From positions 62,001-126,000 of the forward strand of contig NZ_PQSP01000006.1 of NCBI RefSeq assembly GCF_003991585.1: DNA of 64,000 nucleotides. Reading direction: 5' to 3'. Positions 1 to 8,093 of the stretch are shown one piece after another. Below the pieces are notes generated by a model. That model was not told the origin of the DNA, did no database searches, and saw only the letters and a program-made list of their open reading frames with translations. Numbering within the stretch: position 1 is the stretch's first letter; every line of letters starts with the position of its first letter. Source of the stretch: Saezia sanguinis. GTDB lineage: Bacteria; Pseudomonadota; Gammaproteobacteria; Burkholderiales; Burkholderiaceae_C. The translations under genes and the position numbers were made by a program.

Positions 1-2062
1 TGGATGCGGCTTTCACCTGCTCCACAATCAAAGCCTGTGCCCTGATCTGCTTTTCCAGGTTCTCCATTTCCTGCTGGCGAGCCAGCATGCCGGACTGCTC
101 GGAATCGGCCGCATAAAAACTGACCGAATGCTGCGTGATCGCATGGCCATCCGCCACATAAAACGCCTCACCGGCGCCCAGCGTCTGGCGCTGTGCCAGT
201 GCATCGCTGAGCGAATCTATCGCCCAGCAGCCGTGCAGCCAATCAGCCAGCAATGCCTTGAGCGCCGGATCATTGATCTTTACCTTGTCCACCAGTGCAC
301 GCTTGCCAGCTGCGGCAACCGCCGGTGCAGCCACCTGTGCCTGGGTATAGAAAGTCAGTCGGGTCGGTGGTGTATCCTTGGCAAACCCCTGCAGGCGTTC
401 CAACTGGCCCACTTCCAGCGCCGCCAGCCGTTCACGCAAAGCGCCTTCCAGCGCAGCTTCCCAGCCGGTATCCACATGCAGGCGGTGCCACAGTGCGGTC
501 AGGCTTTGCAGCCCGTGCTTTTCCAGCCAGGGTTGCAGCTTGCCATCGGTCTGCACTTTTTCCTGCAAGGCGCGCAGTGCCTGCAAACGGGCGTCCAGCT
601 CGGTCTGCTTGGCCTGTTCGGTGCGCACCAGCTCGCGCTCGTTACGGCTTTTTTCTGCCAGGTCCGGCAAGGTGGCAGCCAGTTCCTCAAGCTGCGCATT
701 GAGCACTTCCTGGCTCTGCTCGTCCTGTACCAGTTGTGCCCGCAATTTGTCCAGACGCTCCTGGTCCGGCAATGTCAATTGCGATTTTTCAGACGTCAGC
801 CGCTCATGGCGCTGTGTCAACGCACGCAACTGGTCATCCACCAGCCCCTGCTCGGTAGAAAGCAGTTGAATCTGCTGCTGTACCTGCAGTACAGCATTAC
901 GCTGCTGCGAAGCCTCCTGCTGTTTGCGCCGCAGCGCTTCTTCCAGCTCGGGCGTGCGCCCGCCTTCTTCTTCGCTTTGGGCCTGCAGCAAAGCCGCCTG
1001 CTCTTCAGCCTCCAGCATCTGGGCACTGATGGTTTCCAGTTCGTCAAGCGCCTGCTGTCTGCGCCCGCTCCAGGATTCCACCTGCGCCTTCAATTCTGTC
1101 ATGCGCTGCTGCGCGCGGTTGCGCCCATCCACCACAAAACGGATCTCGGCTTCCAGCTTGCCCACTTCAGCGCTGGCTTCATACAACTTACCCTGAGCCT
1201 GGTTCACCGCATCGCCTGACGCATAATGCGCCTGGCGTATGGTCTCGAGCTCGCTTTCCGTTTTGCGCAGGTCGCTCATGCGGCCTTCCAGCGCCGCCTG
1301 CGCCTGTTCAATGCGGGCCCCGATATGCTGCTGCTCGGCCTTGGCCTCCTGCTGCTTGAGCCACCACAACTGATGCTGCTTGAGCGTGGCTTCGTTCTGC
1401 AAATCGTGGTAACGGCCCGCCACTTCCGCCTGCTTTTCCAGTTTGTCCAGATTGGCGTTCAACTCGCGCAAAATATCCTGCACACGCGTCAGATTCTCGT
1501 GTGTATCATGCAGGCGGTTTTCCGTTTCGCGCCGGCGTTCCTTGTATTTGGACACGCCTGCAGCCTCTTCCAGAAACAGGCGCATGTCTTCCGGCCGCGA
1601 TTCAATGATCCGGCTGATCGTACCCTGCCCAATAATGGCATATGCACGCGGCCCCAGCCCGGTACCCAGAAACACGTCCTGAATATCGCGCCGGCGCACC
1701 GTCTGCCCGTTGATCATGTAGCTGGAATTGCCATCGCGTGTCAGCACCCGGCGCACGGAAATTTCGGCATACTGGTTCCACTGCCCGCCTGCGCGGTGTT
1801 CCGAGTTGTCAAACACCAGTTCAACGCTGGCGCGGCTGGACGGCTTGCGTGTCGTCGTGCCGCTGAAAATCACATCCTGCATCGATTCGCCGCGCAGCTC
1901 CGAAGCACGCGACTCCCCCAGCACCCAGCGCACAGCGTCGATGATATTGGACTTGCCGCACCCGTTGGGCCCTACAACGGCGACCAGTTGTCCAGGCACC
2001 TGGAACTGGGTCGGTTCAGCAAATGATTTAAATCCTGATAATTTGATAGATGTCAGCCGCAC
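1..2062 (-). CDS. smc: Chromosome segregation protein SMC (C-terminal part cut by window edge)
   Basis: SMC ATPase that organises and compacts the chromosome, normally with ScpA and ScpB. The frame runs about 687 codons from a GTG start to the left edge without a stop. The N terminus has the SMC ABC head: a GFKSFA motif, then a Walker A of the form GPNGCGKSN near residue 35, and EAAGVSKY ahead of a long Glu/Gln/Leu-rich coiled coil. The last visible part (GEAFYVADGH and following) resembles the end of the hinge going into the second coiled coil, so about 480 residues are missing compared with the usual length near 1170. The GTG start gives the family N terminus MRLTSIKLSGFKSF and has a TAAGAG-like ribosome site just upstream; no ATG lies between it and the upstream stop. 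The gene is divergent from dapC, as in Bordetella relatives. Confidence 0.95.
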   Translation of the reverse strand, partial: MRLTSIKLSGFKSFAEPTQFQVPGQLVAVVGPNGCGKSNIIDAVRWVLGESRASELRGESMQDVIFSGTTTRKPSSRASVELVFDNSEHRAGGQWNQYAEISVRRVLTRDGNSSYMINGQTVRRRDIQDVFLGTGLGPRAYAIIGQGTISRIIESRPEDMRLFLEEAAGVSKYKERRRETENRLHDTHENLTRVQDILRELNANLDKLEKQAEVAGRYHDLQNEATLKQHQLWWLKQQEAKAEQQHIGARIEQAQAALEGRMSDLRKTESELETIRQAHYASGDAVNQAQGKLYEASAEVGKLEAEIRFVVDGRNRAQQRMTELKAQVESWSGRRQQALDELETISAQMLEAEEQAALLQAQSEEEGGRTPELEEALRRKQQEASQQRNAVLQVQQQIQLLSTEQGLVDDQLRALTQRHERLTSEKSQLTLPDQERLDKLRAQLVQDEQSQEVLNAQLEELAATLPDLAEKSRNERELVRTEQAKQTELDARLQALRALQEKVQTDGKLQPWLEKHGLQSLTALWHRLHVDTGWEAALEGALRERLAALEVGQLERLQGFAKDTPPTRLTFYTQAQVAAPAVAAAGKRALVDKVKINDPALKALLADWLHGCWAIDSLSDALAQRQTLGAGEAFYVADGHAITQHSVSFYAADSEQSGMLARQQEMENLEKQIRAQALIVEQVKAAS

Positions 2063-2240
2063 AGAAATGCTCTTACGATAACGTCAAAAAATACGCCTTA
2101 TTTTCCTATAAAACGGATAATAAGCCTATTGGTCAGGCAAGACCACACATATGCATCATCCCTGGCGCTTACCGCTACGATGATAACCTGCCCTCGGGCC
2201 CAAAAGGCCAAAACCCTTTACAGACTGAGTTTACCTTATC

Positions 2241-3434
2241 ATGAATTCTTACATGTCACGTTTGCAGCCTTCTCCTTTTGTGCGGTTGCGCGAGCTTTAT
2301 ACAGGCATTCCCCCGAACCCGGCATACCGCCATATCAACCTGGGGCTGGGCGAACCCCAGCACCCCACGCCCAAGCTGATCAAAGATGCCATCATCAGCC
2401 ATCTGGATGGCATCTCGCACTACCCGGCCATGGTCGGACTGCCAGCGCTGCGCGAGGCATTTGCCGGCTGGACTCAGCGCCGCTATGGCGTGACCCTGAA
2501 TCCGGCCACACAGGCGTTGCCTGTCAGCGGCTCCAAAGAGGCGCTGTTTTCACTGGTGCATTTTCTGACCGATACCACAGCCCCTGACGCCACGGTCGTT
2601 TTCCCAAACCCGTTTTTTCAGGTGTATGAATCTGCTGCTGCGCTCGCCGGTGTCAACATGCATTTTGTTTACGGCGAAGAAAACAACCACTTTCTGGTGG
2701 ACTGGGGCAAAGTGCCTGCAAACGTCTGGCAGAAAACGCAGGTGCTGATCGTCTGCTCGCCCGATAACCCCACCGGTGCCGTCATACCGCTGGAACAGTG
2801 GAAGCAGTTGTTTGAGCTCAGCGACCGTTATGGTTTTACCATCATTTCGGACGAATGCTACAGCGAAATCTGGTTTGGCGACACAGCCCCACTGGGTGCG
2901 CTGGAAGCCGCCGCCCAACTTGGCCGTACCGACTTCCGCCGCCTAGTGGCAGTGACCAGCCTGTCCAAACGCTCCAACGCGCCCGGACTGCGCTCGGGCT
3001 TTGTCAGCGGCGATGAGCAAATCATCAAGCCCTACCTCACCTACCGCCTGCACCAGGGCATGATGATGGGCCTGACTGTGCAACACGCCAGTATTGCCGC
3101 CTGGAGCGATGAAGCGCACGTCAACGCCAACCGCGAGCTGTACCGGCAAAAATTTGCCCAGGTGGTCCCCGTACTGCAAAAAGTACTGGAAGTCCCCATG
3201 CCTGACGCCAGCTTCTACCTGTGGCCCAAAGTGCCCGGCAGCGATGCCGAATTCGCCCGGGACCTGATGGCGCAGTACAACATCACCGTCATGCCGGGCA
3301 GCTACATGGCGCGTGACATGAACGGCTTCAACCCCGGCACATCGCGCCTGCGACTGGCACTGGTGGCCGATGTGGAGGAGTGTCTGGAAGCCGCGCACCG
3401 CATTGCCGAGTTTGCCGCGAAAAGGAAACCATAA
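2241..3434 (+). CDS. dapC: Succinyldiaminopimelate transaminase DapC (class I/II aminotransferase)
   Basis: PLP-dependent transaminase of the succinylase branch of lysine/diaminopimelate synthesis; it makes N-succinyl-LL-2,6-diaminopimelate from the 6-oxo precursor with glutamate. It has fold-type I aminotransferase features: NPTG around residue 176-179, a catalytic Asp near 204 and Tyr near 207, the PLP lysine K243 in SLSKRSN, and a C-terminal substrate-carboxylate Arg in TSRLRLAL. At 397 residues it is full length. The exact substrate is inferred from position: dapD and dapE lie 12-15 kb downstream and the smc/dapC divergence is known in Bordetella. Start choice is slightly open, because a second ATG four codons in (2253) would give MSRLQPSPF, which resembles other DapC N termini. 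A different aminotransferase specificity cannot be excluded by eye. Confidence 0.88.
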   Translation: MNSYMSRLQPSPFVRLRELYTGIPPNPAYRHINLGLGEPQHPTPKLIKDAIISHLDGISHYPAMVGLPALREAFAGWTQRRYGVTLNPATQALPVSGSKEALFSLVHFLTDTTAPDATVVFPNPFFQVYESAAALAGVNMHFVYGEENNHFLVDWGKVPANVWQKTQVLIVCSPDNPTGAVIPLEQWKQLFELSDRYGFTIISDECYSEIWFGDTAPLGALEAAAQLGRTDFRRLVAVTSLSKRSNAPGLRSGFVSGDEQIIKPYLTYRLHQGMMMGLTVQHASIAAWSDEAHVNANRELYRQKFAQVVPVLQKVLEVPMPDASFYLWPKVPGSDAEFARDLMAQYNITVMPGSYMARDMNGFNPGTSRLRLALVADVEECLEAAHRIAEFAAKRKP

Positions 3435-3476
3435 CGCCCAATGCGCCTAACACGCCCAACGCAAGGAAAAACCTGT

Positions 3477-3659
3477 ATGAAACCACTGCCGTTATTCATT
3501 GCCGGCTGATCGTTCATGGTGAGCGCATATGCGCAGATACCTGCACTATTTTCGCACTGGCAACAGGTAAACGCTCCTGGGAATAAACAGGAAATGGTGC
3601 GGGTCCATCCGCAGGGCAGGCAGATGTACCAGACTGTCCGCCGGATGGTGTGTGATTAA
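3477..3659 (+). pseudogene. Small secreted protein frame interrupted by an in-frame TGA
   Basis: A 60-codon frame begins at an ATG with a well-spaced AAGGAAA ribosome site. It reads MKPLPLFIAG, then TGA at 3507-3509, then SFMVSAYAQIPALF and a basic hydrophilic tail ending RMVCD before TAA. If the TGA is read as the single-base neighbour TGG (Trp), the first 20 residues form a textbook Sec signal peptide with cleavage after AYA, followed by a 40-residue mature peptide. This suggests a recent nonsense mutation in a small exported protein gene, though a chance frame or re-initiation at ATG 3516 is possible. No selenocysteine insertion structure was recognised. The product is unknown. It lies 42 bases after dapC on the same strand and could once have been the last gene of that transcript. 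Confidence 0.42.
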
Positions 3660-3728
3660 AACCGCAGCAACAAAGACGGTAAAAACAGCCTGTCAGTCTG
3701 GGGGCAAATCTCCGTTGCCCTCGCGGTT

Positions 3729-4919
3729 TTATCTGCGTGCAAAAAACGCCTGTACCAGGCTGACCCAGAACGCCGCGCCGTAAGGCAAGGCTTCATCGTT
3801 AAAGTCGTAACACGGGTGATGCACCTCACGCACGCCCTGCCCGCCATCGGTATTGTTGCCAATACCCAGTTGCGCAAAGCAGCCCGGCACTTTCTGCAGG
3901 TAGTAGGCAAAATCTTCTGAGCCGCTGCGGCGCGGAAAGTGCGTATCCACATGGTCTTTGCCAAACAGCGTTTCCGCCACGGCAATGGCAAACTGGCGCT
4001 GCGGCTCATGGTTAAGCAGCACCGGGTAGCCCCGCTCAAAATTCAGTGTACCGCTGCCGCCGTGCATGGCCGGCAGCATTTCCACCATGCAGCGCATACC
4101 GGCCTCTATATCGTCAATCAACTGCATATCAAAGGTACGCATGGTGCCTTTAAGCACCGCTTCGTCCGGGATCACATTGTACGCATCACCCGCATGAAAC
4201 TGCGTTACCGACAGCACCGCGGCCGTATCCGGATTTTTATGGCGTGAAATCAGCGTTTGCAACGCCAGCACCACCTCGGCGCCAATGACCACCGGGTCTA
4301 CCGTTTTATGCGGCATGGCCGCGTGCCCGCCAACACCCTTGAGGGTGATTTCAAATGAATTGGACGACGCCGAAGACGCCCCCGCAGTCAACCCGATGTG
4401 CCCTAACGGCAAGCCGGGCCGGTTATGCAGGCCATAGATTTCATCACACGGAAAACGCTCGAACAAACCATCGTCCAGCATCGCTTTGGCACCGCCCGGC
4501 GGCAACTCCTCCGCCGGCTGAAAAATGAAATTCACCGTCCCGGCAAAATCGCGCTGCTGCGACAGCCATTTTGCCGCATACAGCAAGATGGTGGTATGCC
4601 CGTCATGCCCGCAACCATGCATGGCGCCGGGTACCGTTGACGCATGTGCCAGCCCGGTTTTTTCCTGCATCGGCAATGCATCTATATCCGCCCGCAATCC
4701 GATGGCTCGCCGGCTTTTGCCAGCGCTGCCGCGCAGAACACCGACCACACCGGTCTGCCCGACACCTGTGTGCACCTCAAGCCCCCACGCCGCCAGCAGC
4801 TCAGTAATGATTTTGGCTGTGCGCGTTTCCTGAAATGCCGGCTCCGGGTGTGCGTGAAGGTCACGCCTGATCTGTGTGAACTCGTCGTGAAACACCCTGA
4901 TCTCATCAATCAGACTCAT
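3729..4919 (-). CDS. M20 family amidohydrolase (paralogue A)
   Basis: M20D-type metallo-amidohydrolase of about 396 residues, the family of hippurate hydrolase, IAA-amino-acid hydrolase and N-acyl-amino-acid deacylases. Two-metal ligands are visible: MHGCGHDGHTT (Cys and His), PAEE, GLHNRPG, and the C-terminal REVHHP histidine; the dimerisation-domain HAAMPHKTVDP is present. There is no signal peptide, so it should be cytoplasmic. I chose the ATG at 4919 (MSLIDEI) because GAGGGTGG stands before it and the N terminus then matches the two paralogues at 6744-7949 and 8094-9296. A longer frame starting at 4967 would run into the upstream terminator. It differs from the paralogues by PAEELPPGGAKA where they have PAEEG(G/F)AGAKA, so it is the most diverged copy. 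The acyl substrate cannot be told from sequence. Confidence 0.9.
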   Translation of the reverse strand: MSLIDEIRVFHDEFTQIRRDLHAHPEPAFQETRTAKIITELLAAWGLEVHTGVGQTGVVGVLRGSAGKSRRAIGLRADIDALPMQEKTGLAHASTVPGAMHGCGHDGHTTILLYAAKWLSQQRDFAGTVNFIFQPAEELPPGGAKAMLDDGLFERFPCDEIYGLHNRPGLPLGHIGLTAGASSASSNSFEITLKGVGGHAAMPHKTVDPVVIGAEVVLALQTLISRHKNPDTAAVLSVTQFHAGDAYNVIPDEAVLKGTMRTFDMQLIDDIEAGMRCMVEMLPAMHGGSGTLNFERGYPVLLNHEPQRQFAIAVAETLFGKDHVDTHFPRRSGSEDFAYYLQKVPGCFAQLGIGNNTDGGQGVREVHHPCYDFNDEALPYGAAFWVSLVQAFFARR

Positions 4920-4952
4920 ACCACCCTCACTTCCTGCATCGTCCGCATGAAA

Positions 4953-4983
4953 AAACCAGAAACACACAATGTGCTTCTGGTTT
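4953..4983 (-). terminator. Rho-independent terminator after the substrate-binding protein gene
   Basis: Inverted repeat AAACCAGAA ... TTCTGGTTT (9 bp), one A/C mismatch, then CACA/TGTG around a three-base loop. Read on the minus strand the stem is followed by a T-rich run (GGTTTTTTC). It lies between the ABC binding protein gene and M20 paralogue A, so paralogue A depends on read-through or on its own promoter. Confidence 0.75.
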
Positions 4984-5013
4984 CACATGGCGTCTTCTAT
5001 TTCACAAAAGGCT

Positions 5014-6612
5014 TTATTTGGCTGGCGTAATTTCCAGCGCCATGGTCATCTGGTCCATACGGCCCTTGTAGTCAATATCGCGCTTCATGGCCCAGACCGA
5101 GTGCTCAAAATGAATCGGCAGCAATGCAAAGTCTGCCATCGCCATTTTATTGCCCTGTTGCAGCAAAGCCAGGCGTTTTTCATCATCCAGCTCAGAGCGC
5201 GCCTGCATCACAATCTTGTCGATCTCGGGGTTGGAATAGTGCGCATAGTTGGTGGTCCCCTGCCCACGCTCCTTATCCACCGTCATGACCAGCGCCGTGA
5301 GCGGGTTGGACATTTCACCCGACCCCGCACCCCAGCCAATCAGGTAGGCGCTGTAAGACAGATTCTGCGCCTTGGAGAAAAAGACCGATGGTGCCGAAGC
5401 ATCCACCGATGTCTTGATACCGATGCGCGCCCACATGGCAGCCAGTGTCTGCGCAACTTTCACATCGTTCATATAACGGCCGTTCGGCGAACCCAGCACC
5501 AGCGTAAAACCGTTCGGGAAGCCGGCTTCCGCCAGCAGGGCTTTGGCGCGCTCCACATTGGCCGCAGGCACTTCCATCATTTCTTTGCTGGCGCCAAACA
5601 TCGGGTACGGCGACAACTGTGCCGCCGGCGTGGCCATGCCGTTCATCACGCGCTCGACCAGTGCCTTGCGGTCAATCGCCAGCGACATCGCTTCACGCAC
5701 GCGATGGTCTTTGAGCGGGTTCACACCATTGGTGCCGGTAATGCCGGGCGGGTTGTCACGGTCTGAATCCAGCCCGATATACACCAGCCGGTAACTGGGC
5801 CCCTGCACCACCACACGCATGTTCGGGTTATCCTGCAGGCGTTTCAAATCTTCCACCGGTGGGTCTTCAACAAAATCCACATCGCCTGCCTGCAATGCGG
5901 CAATACGCGATGCCGGATTGTTGATCGGACGGTAGATCACCCGGTCCCATGCCGGCTTTTCACCCCAGTAATACGGGTTGCGCTCAAAAACCAGTTCCGA
6001 GCCGCGCCGCCACGATACAAAGCGGTACGGGCCGGTACCCACCAGACCATCGCCAGAATTCAACTGCGTTGTAGTCTTGCCTTCAGGAGCCGGGCCTGCT
6101 GCGGCCTTGGCCGACATGATCGGCAGCCCTGCCATGTTGTTGGGTACCAGCGGGTAGGGTTCTGCGGTGGTGATGCGCACGGTCAGCGGGTCAACCGCTT
6201 CCACATTGACCACCTGCTGCAGATAAATCGTCAGCGGTGACGGGCTGTTAGGCACCAGCGGCACCCGCTTGAGCGAAAACACCACGTCTTCGGCGGTCAA
6301 AGGCGAGCCGTCGGAAAACTTCACATCCGGGCGCAGTTTAAACGTCCAGACATTGCCATCCACACTCCATGACTCTGCCAGGCAGGGTTTCGGTGCCATG
6401 ACGGCATCACGGCACACCAGCGGATCAAACAGCGTTTGGGTAACCTGAATGTTGGAGGTCAGCGCATGGTAGTGCGGGTCCATCGAAGTCGGCTCAGACC
6501 GCAGCGCGATCACCAGGTCTTTGGCCAGTACCTGTGTGCCGGACAGCATGGCTGCGGTTGCGACCGAGGCCGCCAGCACCATGCGCAAGAAACGTGATTT
6601 CGGAGACTGCAT
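5014..6612 (-). CDS. ABC transporter substrate-binding protein, family 5 (peptide/opine type)
   Basis: Periplasmic binding protein of the DppA/OppA family (SBP_bac_5), 532 residues. The ATG at 6612 gives a clear Sec signal peptide (MQSPKSRFLRMVLAAS..., cleavage after QVLA near residue 30) and has AAAGGA upstream; the longer open frame upstream of it is not signal-like. Mature-protein family marks include ALRSEPTSMDPHY at the N terminus, the DPLV and WTFKLRPDVKFSDGSPLT signature near residues 110-125, and GTGPYRF. Family 5 proteins bind di- and oligopeptides, opines, nickel or glutathione; no lipobox is seen. No permease or ATPase genes adjoin it, so it must use a transporter encoded elsewhere. 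Its place among three M20 amidohydrolases suggests capture of an acylated or peptidic compound that is then hydrolysed in the cytoplasm. That link is inference. Confidence 0.92.
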   Translation of the reverse strand: MQSPKSRFLRMVLAASVATAAMLSGTQVLAKDLVIALRSEPTSMDPHYHALTSNIQVTQTLFDPLVCRDAVMAPKPCLAESWSVDGNVWTFKLRPDVKFSDGSPLTAEDVVFSLKRVPLVPNSPSPLTIYLQQVVNVEAVDPLTVRITTAEPYPLVPNNMAGLPIMSAKAAAGPAPEGKTTTQLNSGDGLVGTGPYRFVSWRRGSELVFERNPYYWGEKPAWDRVIYRPINNPASRIAALQAGDVDFVEDPPVEDLKRLQDNPNMRVVVQGPSYRLVYIGLDSDRDNPPGITGTNGVNPLKDHRVREAMSLAIDRKALVERVMNGMATPAAQLSPYPMFGASKEMMEVPAANVERAKALLAEAGFPNGFTLVLGSPNGRYMNDVKVAQTLAAMWARIGIKTSVDASAPSVFFSKAQNLSYSAYLIGWGAGSGEMSNPLTALVMTVDKERGQGTTNYAHYSNPEIDKIVMQARSELDDEKRLALLQQGNKMAMADFALLPIHFEHSVWAMKRDIDYKGRMDQMTMALEITPAK

Positions 6613-6743
6613 AGCATTCCTTTCACAAAACGAACATGTTGAATATATCCAGGGAAGTTCAGTTTTGAACCATACCACAAAATAACCGGCCAGCAACCGA
6701 ATAAAAACAAAATCTGTAAGCCAATTCAATGGCCCGGGAATCG

Positions 6744-7949
6744 TTATGCCTTCCGTGCAAAAAATGCCTGTGCCAGCCGCACCCAGTAAGTCGCGCCGAT
6801 AGGCAGCAGCGCATCATTGAAATCGTAGTTGGGGTTATGCACTTCGCACGGCCCCATGCCTTCGTAATGGTAGTCCAGGTGCTCGCCGCTGCCATTGCCC
6901 AAAAACAAGTAGCAGCCCGGAATCTTTTGCAGGTAAAAAGCAAAATCCTCCCCGCCGCTGCGGCGCGGAAAATCACGCTGCACCCGGTCTTTGCCAAACA
7001 CCTCCTCTGCCACAGAGGCGGCAAAATCCGTCGGGCCATCCCAGTTGGAAAGTGCCGGATAACCCCGGTCAAACTTCAGCTCACCACTGCCGCCATGAAT
7101 TTTGGGCAGCGCTTCAACAATACGGCGCATGGCATTTTCCGTGTCATCAAGCGCCTGCATATTAAACGTGCGCACCGTTCCGCGCAGCACCGCCTGGTCC
7201 GGGATGACATTGAACGCATCTCCCGCATGCACCTGGGTGACCGAAAGCACCACCGCCTCGTCAGGATGTTTATGGCGCGAAACCACCGTCTGCAGCGCCA
7301 TGATCATCTCGGCGGCAATCACCACAGGATCAACTGTTTTGTGCGGCATGGCGGCGTGTCCGCCAACACCTTTGATGACAATTTCAAACTCGCTGGCCGA
7401 AGCCATTGCCACGCCTTTGCGAAAGCCAAAATGCCCGGTGGGAAAAGCCGGCCGATTATGCAGACCATAAATCTCATCGCACGGGAAACGCTCAAACAAA
7501 CCGTCATCCATCATCGCTTTGGCTCCGGCACCGCCTTCTTCCGCCGGCTGAAAGATGAAGTTGATCGTCCCATCAAAATCGCGGTGCTTGGACAGATAAT
7601 GTGCCGCTGTCAGCAAAATGGCGGTATGCCCGTCGTGACCGCAACCATGCATGCGGCCCGGAATCGTGGAGACATGCGCAAAGCGGTTGTGCTCGGGCAT
7701 CGGCAGCGCATCCATATCGGCCCGGATGCCAATGGCACGCTTGCTGCTGCCTGCGGTTCCGCGCAGCACACCGACCAGGCCGGTTTTACCAAGACCGCGG
7801 TGCACTTCAATACCCCACTGCGTCAGCAGGCTGGCGACCAGGTCCGATGTGCGTATCTCTTCATACGACAATTCCGGATGCGCATGGATATCACGCCGGA
7901 TTCTGGTGAACTCTGCATGTGAAGCCTTGATCTCATCAATCAGACTCAT
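6744..7949 (-). CDS. M20 family amidohydrolase (paralogue B)
   Basis: M20D amidohydrolase of 401 residues, full length for the hippuricase/IAA-amino-acid hydrolase family. Metal and catalytic motifs are complete: HAHPELSYEE near the N terminus, GRMHGCGHDGHTA, FQPAEEGGAGAKAMMDDGLF, GLHNRPAFPTG, HAAMPHKTVDPVV, SGGEDFAFYLQ and CEVHNPNYDFND. The start MSLIDEIKASH matches paralogue A. It is most like paralogue C just upstream (shared GRMHGCGHDGHT, AKAMMDDGLF, PCE/CELHNPNYDFND), suggesting tandem duplication. Cytoplasmic by lack of a signal peptide. It lies between paralogue C and the binding protein gene, 131 bases ahead of the latter, on one strand; co-transcription is plausible. Confidence 0.92.
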   Translation of the reverse strand: MSLIDEIKASHAEFTRIRRDIHAHPELSYEEIRTSDLVASLLTQWGIEVHRGLGKTGLVGVLRGTAGSSKRAIGIRADMDALPMPEHNRFAHVSTIPGRMHGCGHDGHTAILLTAAHYLSKHRDFDGTINFIFQPAEEGGAGAKAMMDDGLFERFPCDEIYGLHNRPAFPTGHFGFRKGVAMASASEFEIVIKGVGGHAAMPHKTVDPVVIAAEMIMALQTVVSRHKHPDEAVVLSVTQVHAGDAFNVIPDQAVLRGTVRTFNMQALDDTENAMRRIVEALPKIHGGSGELKFDRGYPALSNWDGPTDFAASVAEEVFGKDRVQRDFPRRSGGEDFAFYLQKIPGCYLFLGNGSGEHLDYHYEGMGPCEVHNPNYDFNDALLPIGATYWVRLAQAFFARKA

Positions 7950-8093
7950 GTCAATAACCCCTTTTCTGTGGATAGCACACCTGTGTGCGCCGCCTTGCTA
8001 TTGCTGCCGCAATTCCAATGCCTGATTAAAACAGCGTATGGCCCGGATCTGTTGACGCAACACAACCGGACTTCAAAATTCATTTCACCCGGC

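Noticed and set aside
128..2026. Long plus-strand frames over smc
   Set aside because: The minus strand encodes an SMC head, coiled coil and hinge; the plus-strand frames are Leu/Gln/Phe-rich reflections of the coiled coil.
3507..3509. TGA as a selenocysteine codon
   Set aside because: No selenocysteine insertion hairpin was recognised after the codon, and its place within a signal-peptide core makes Sec unlikely.
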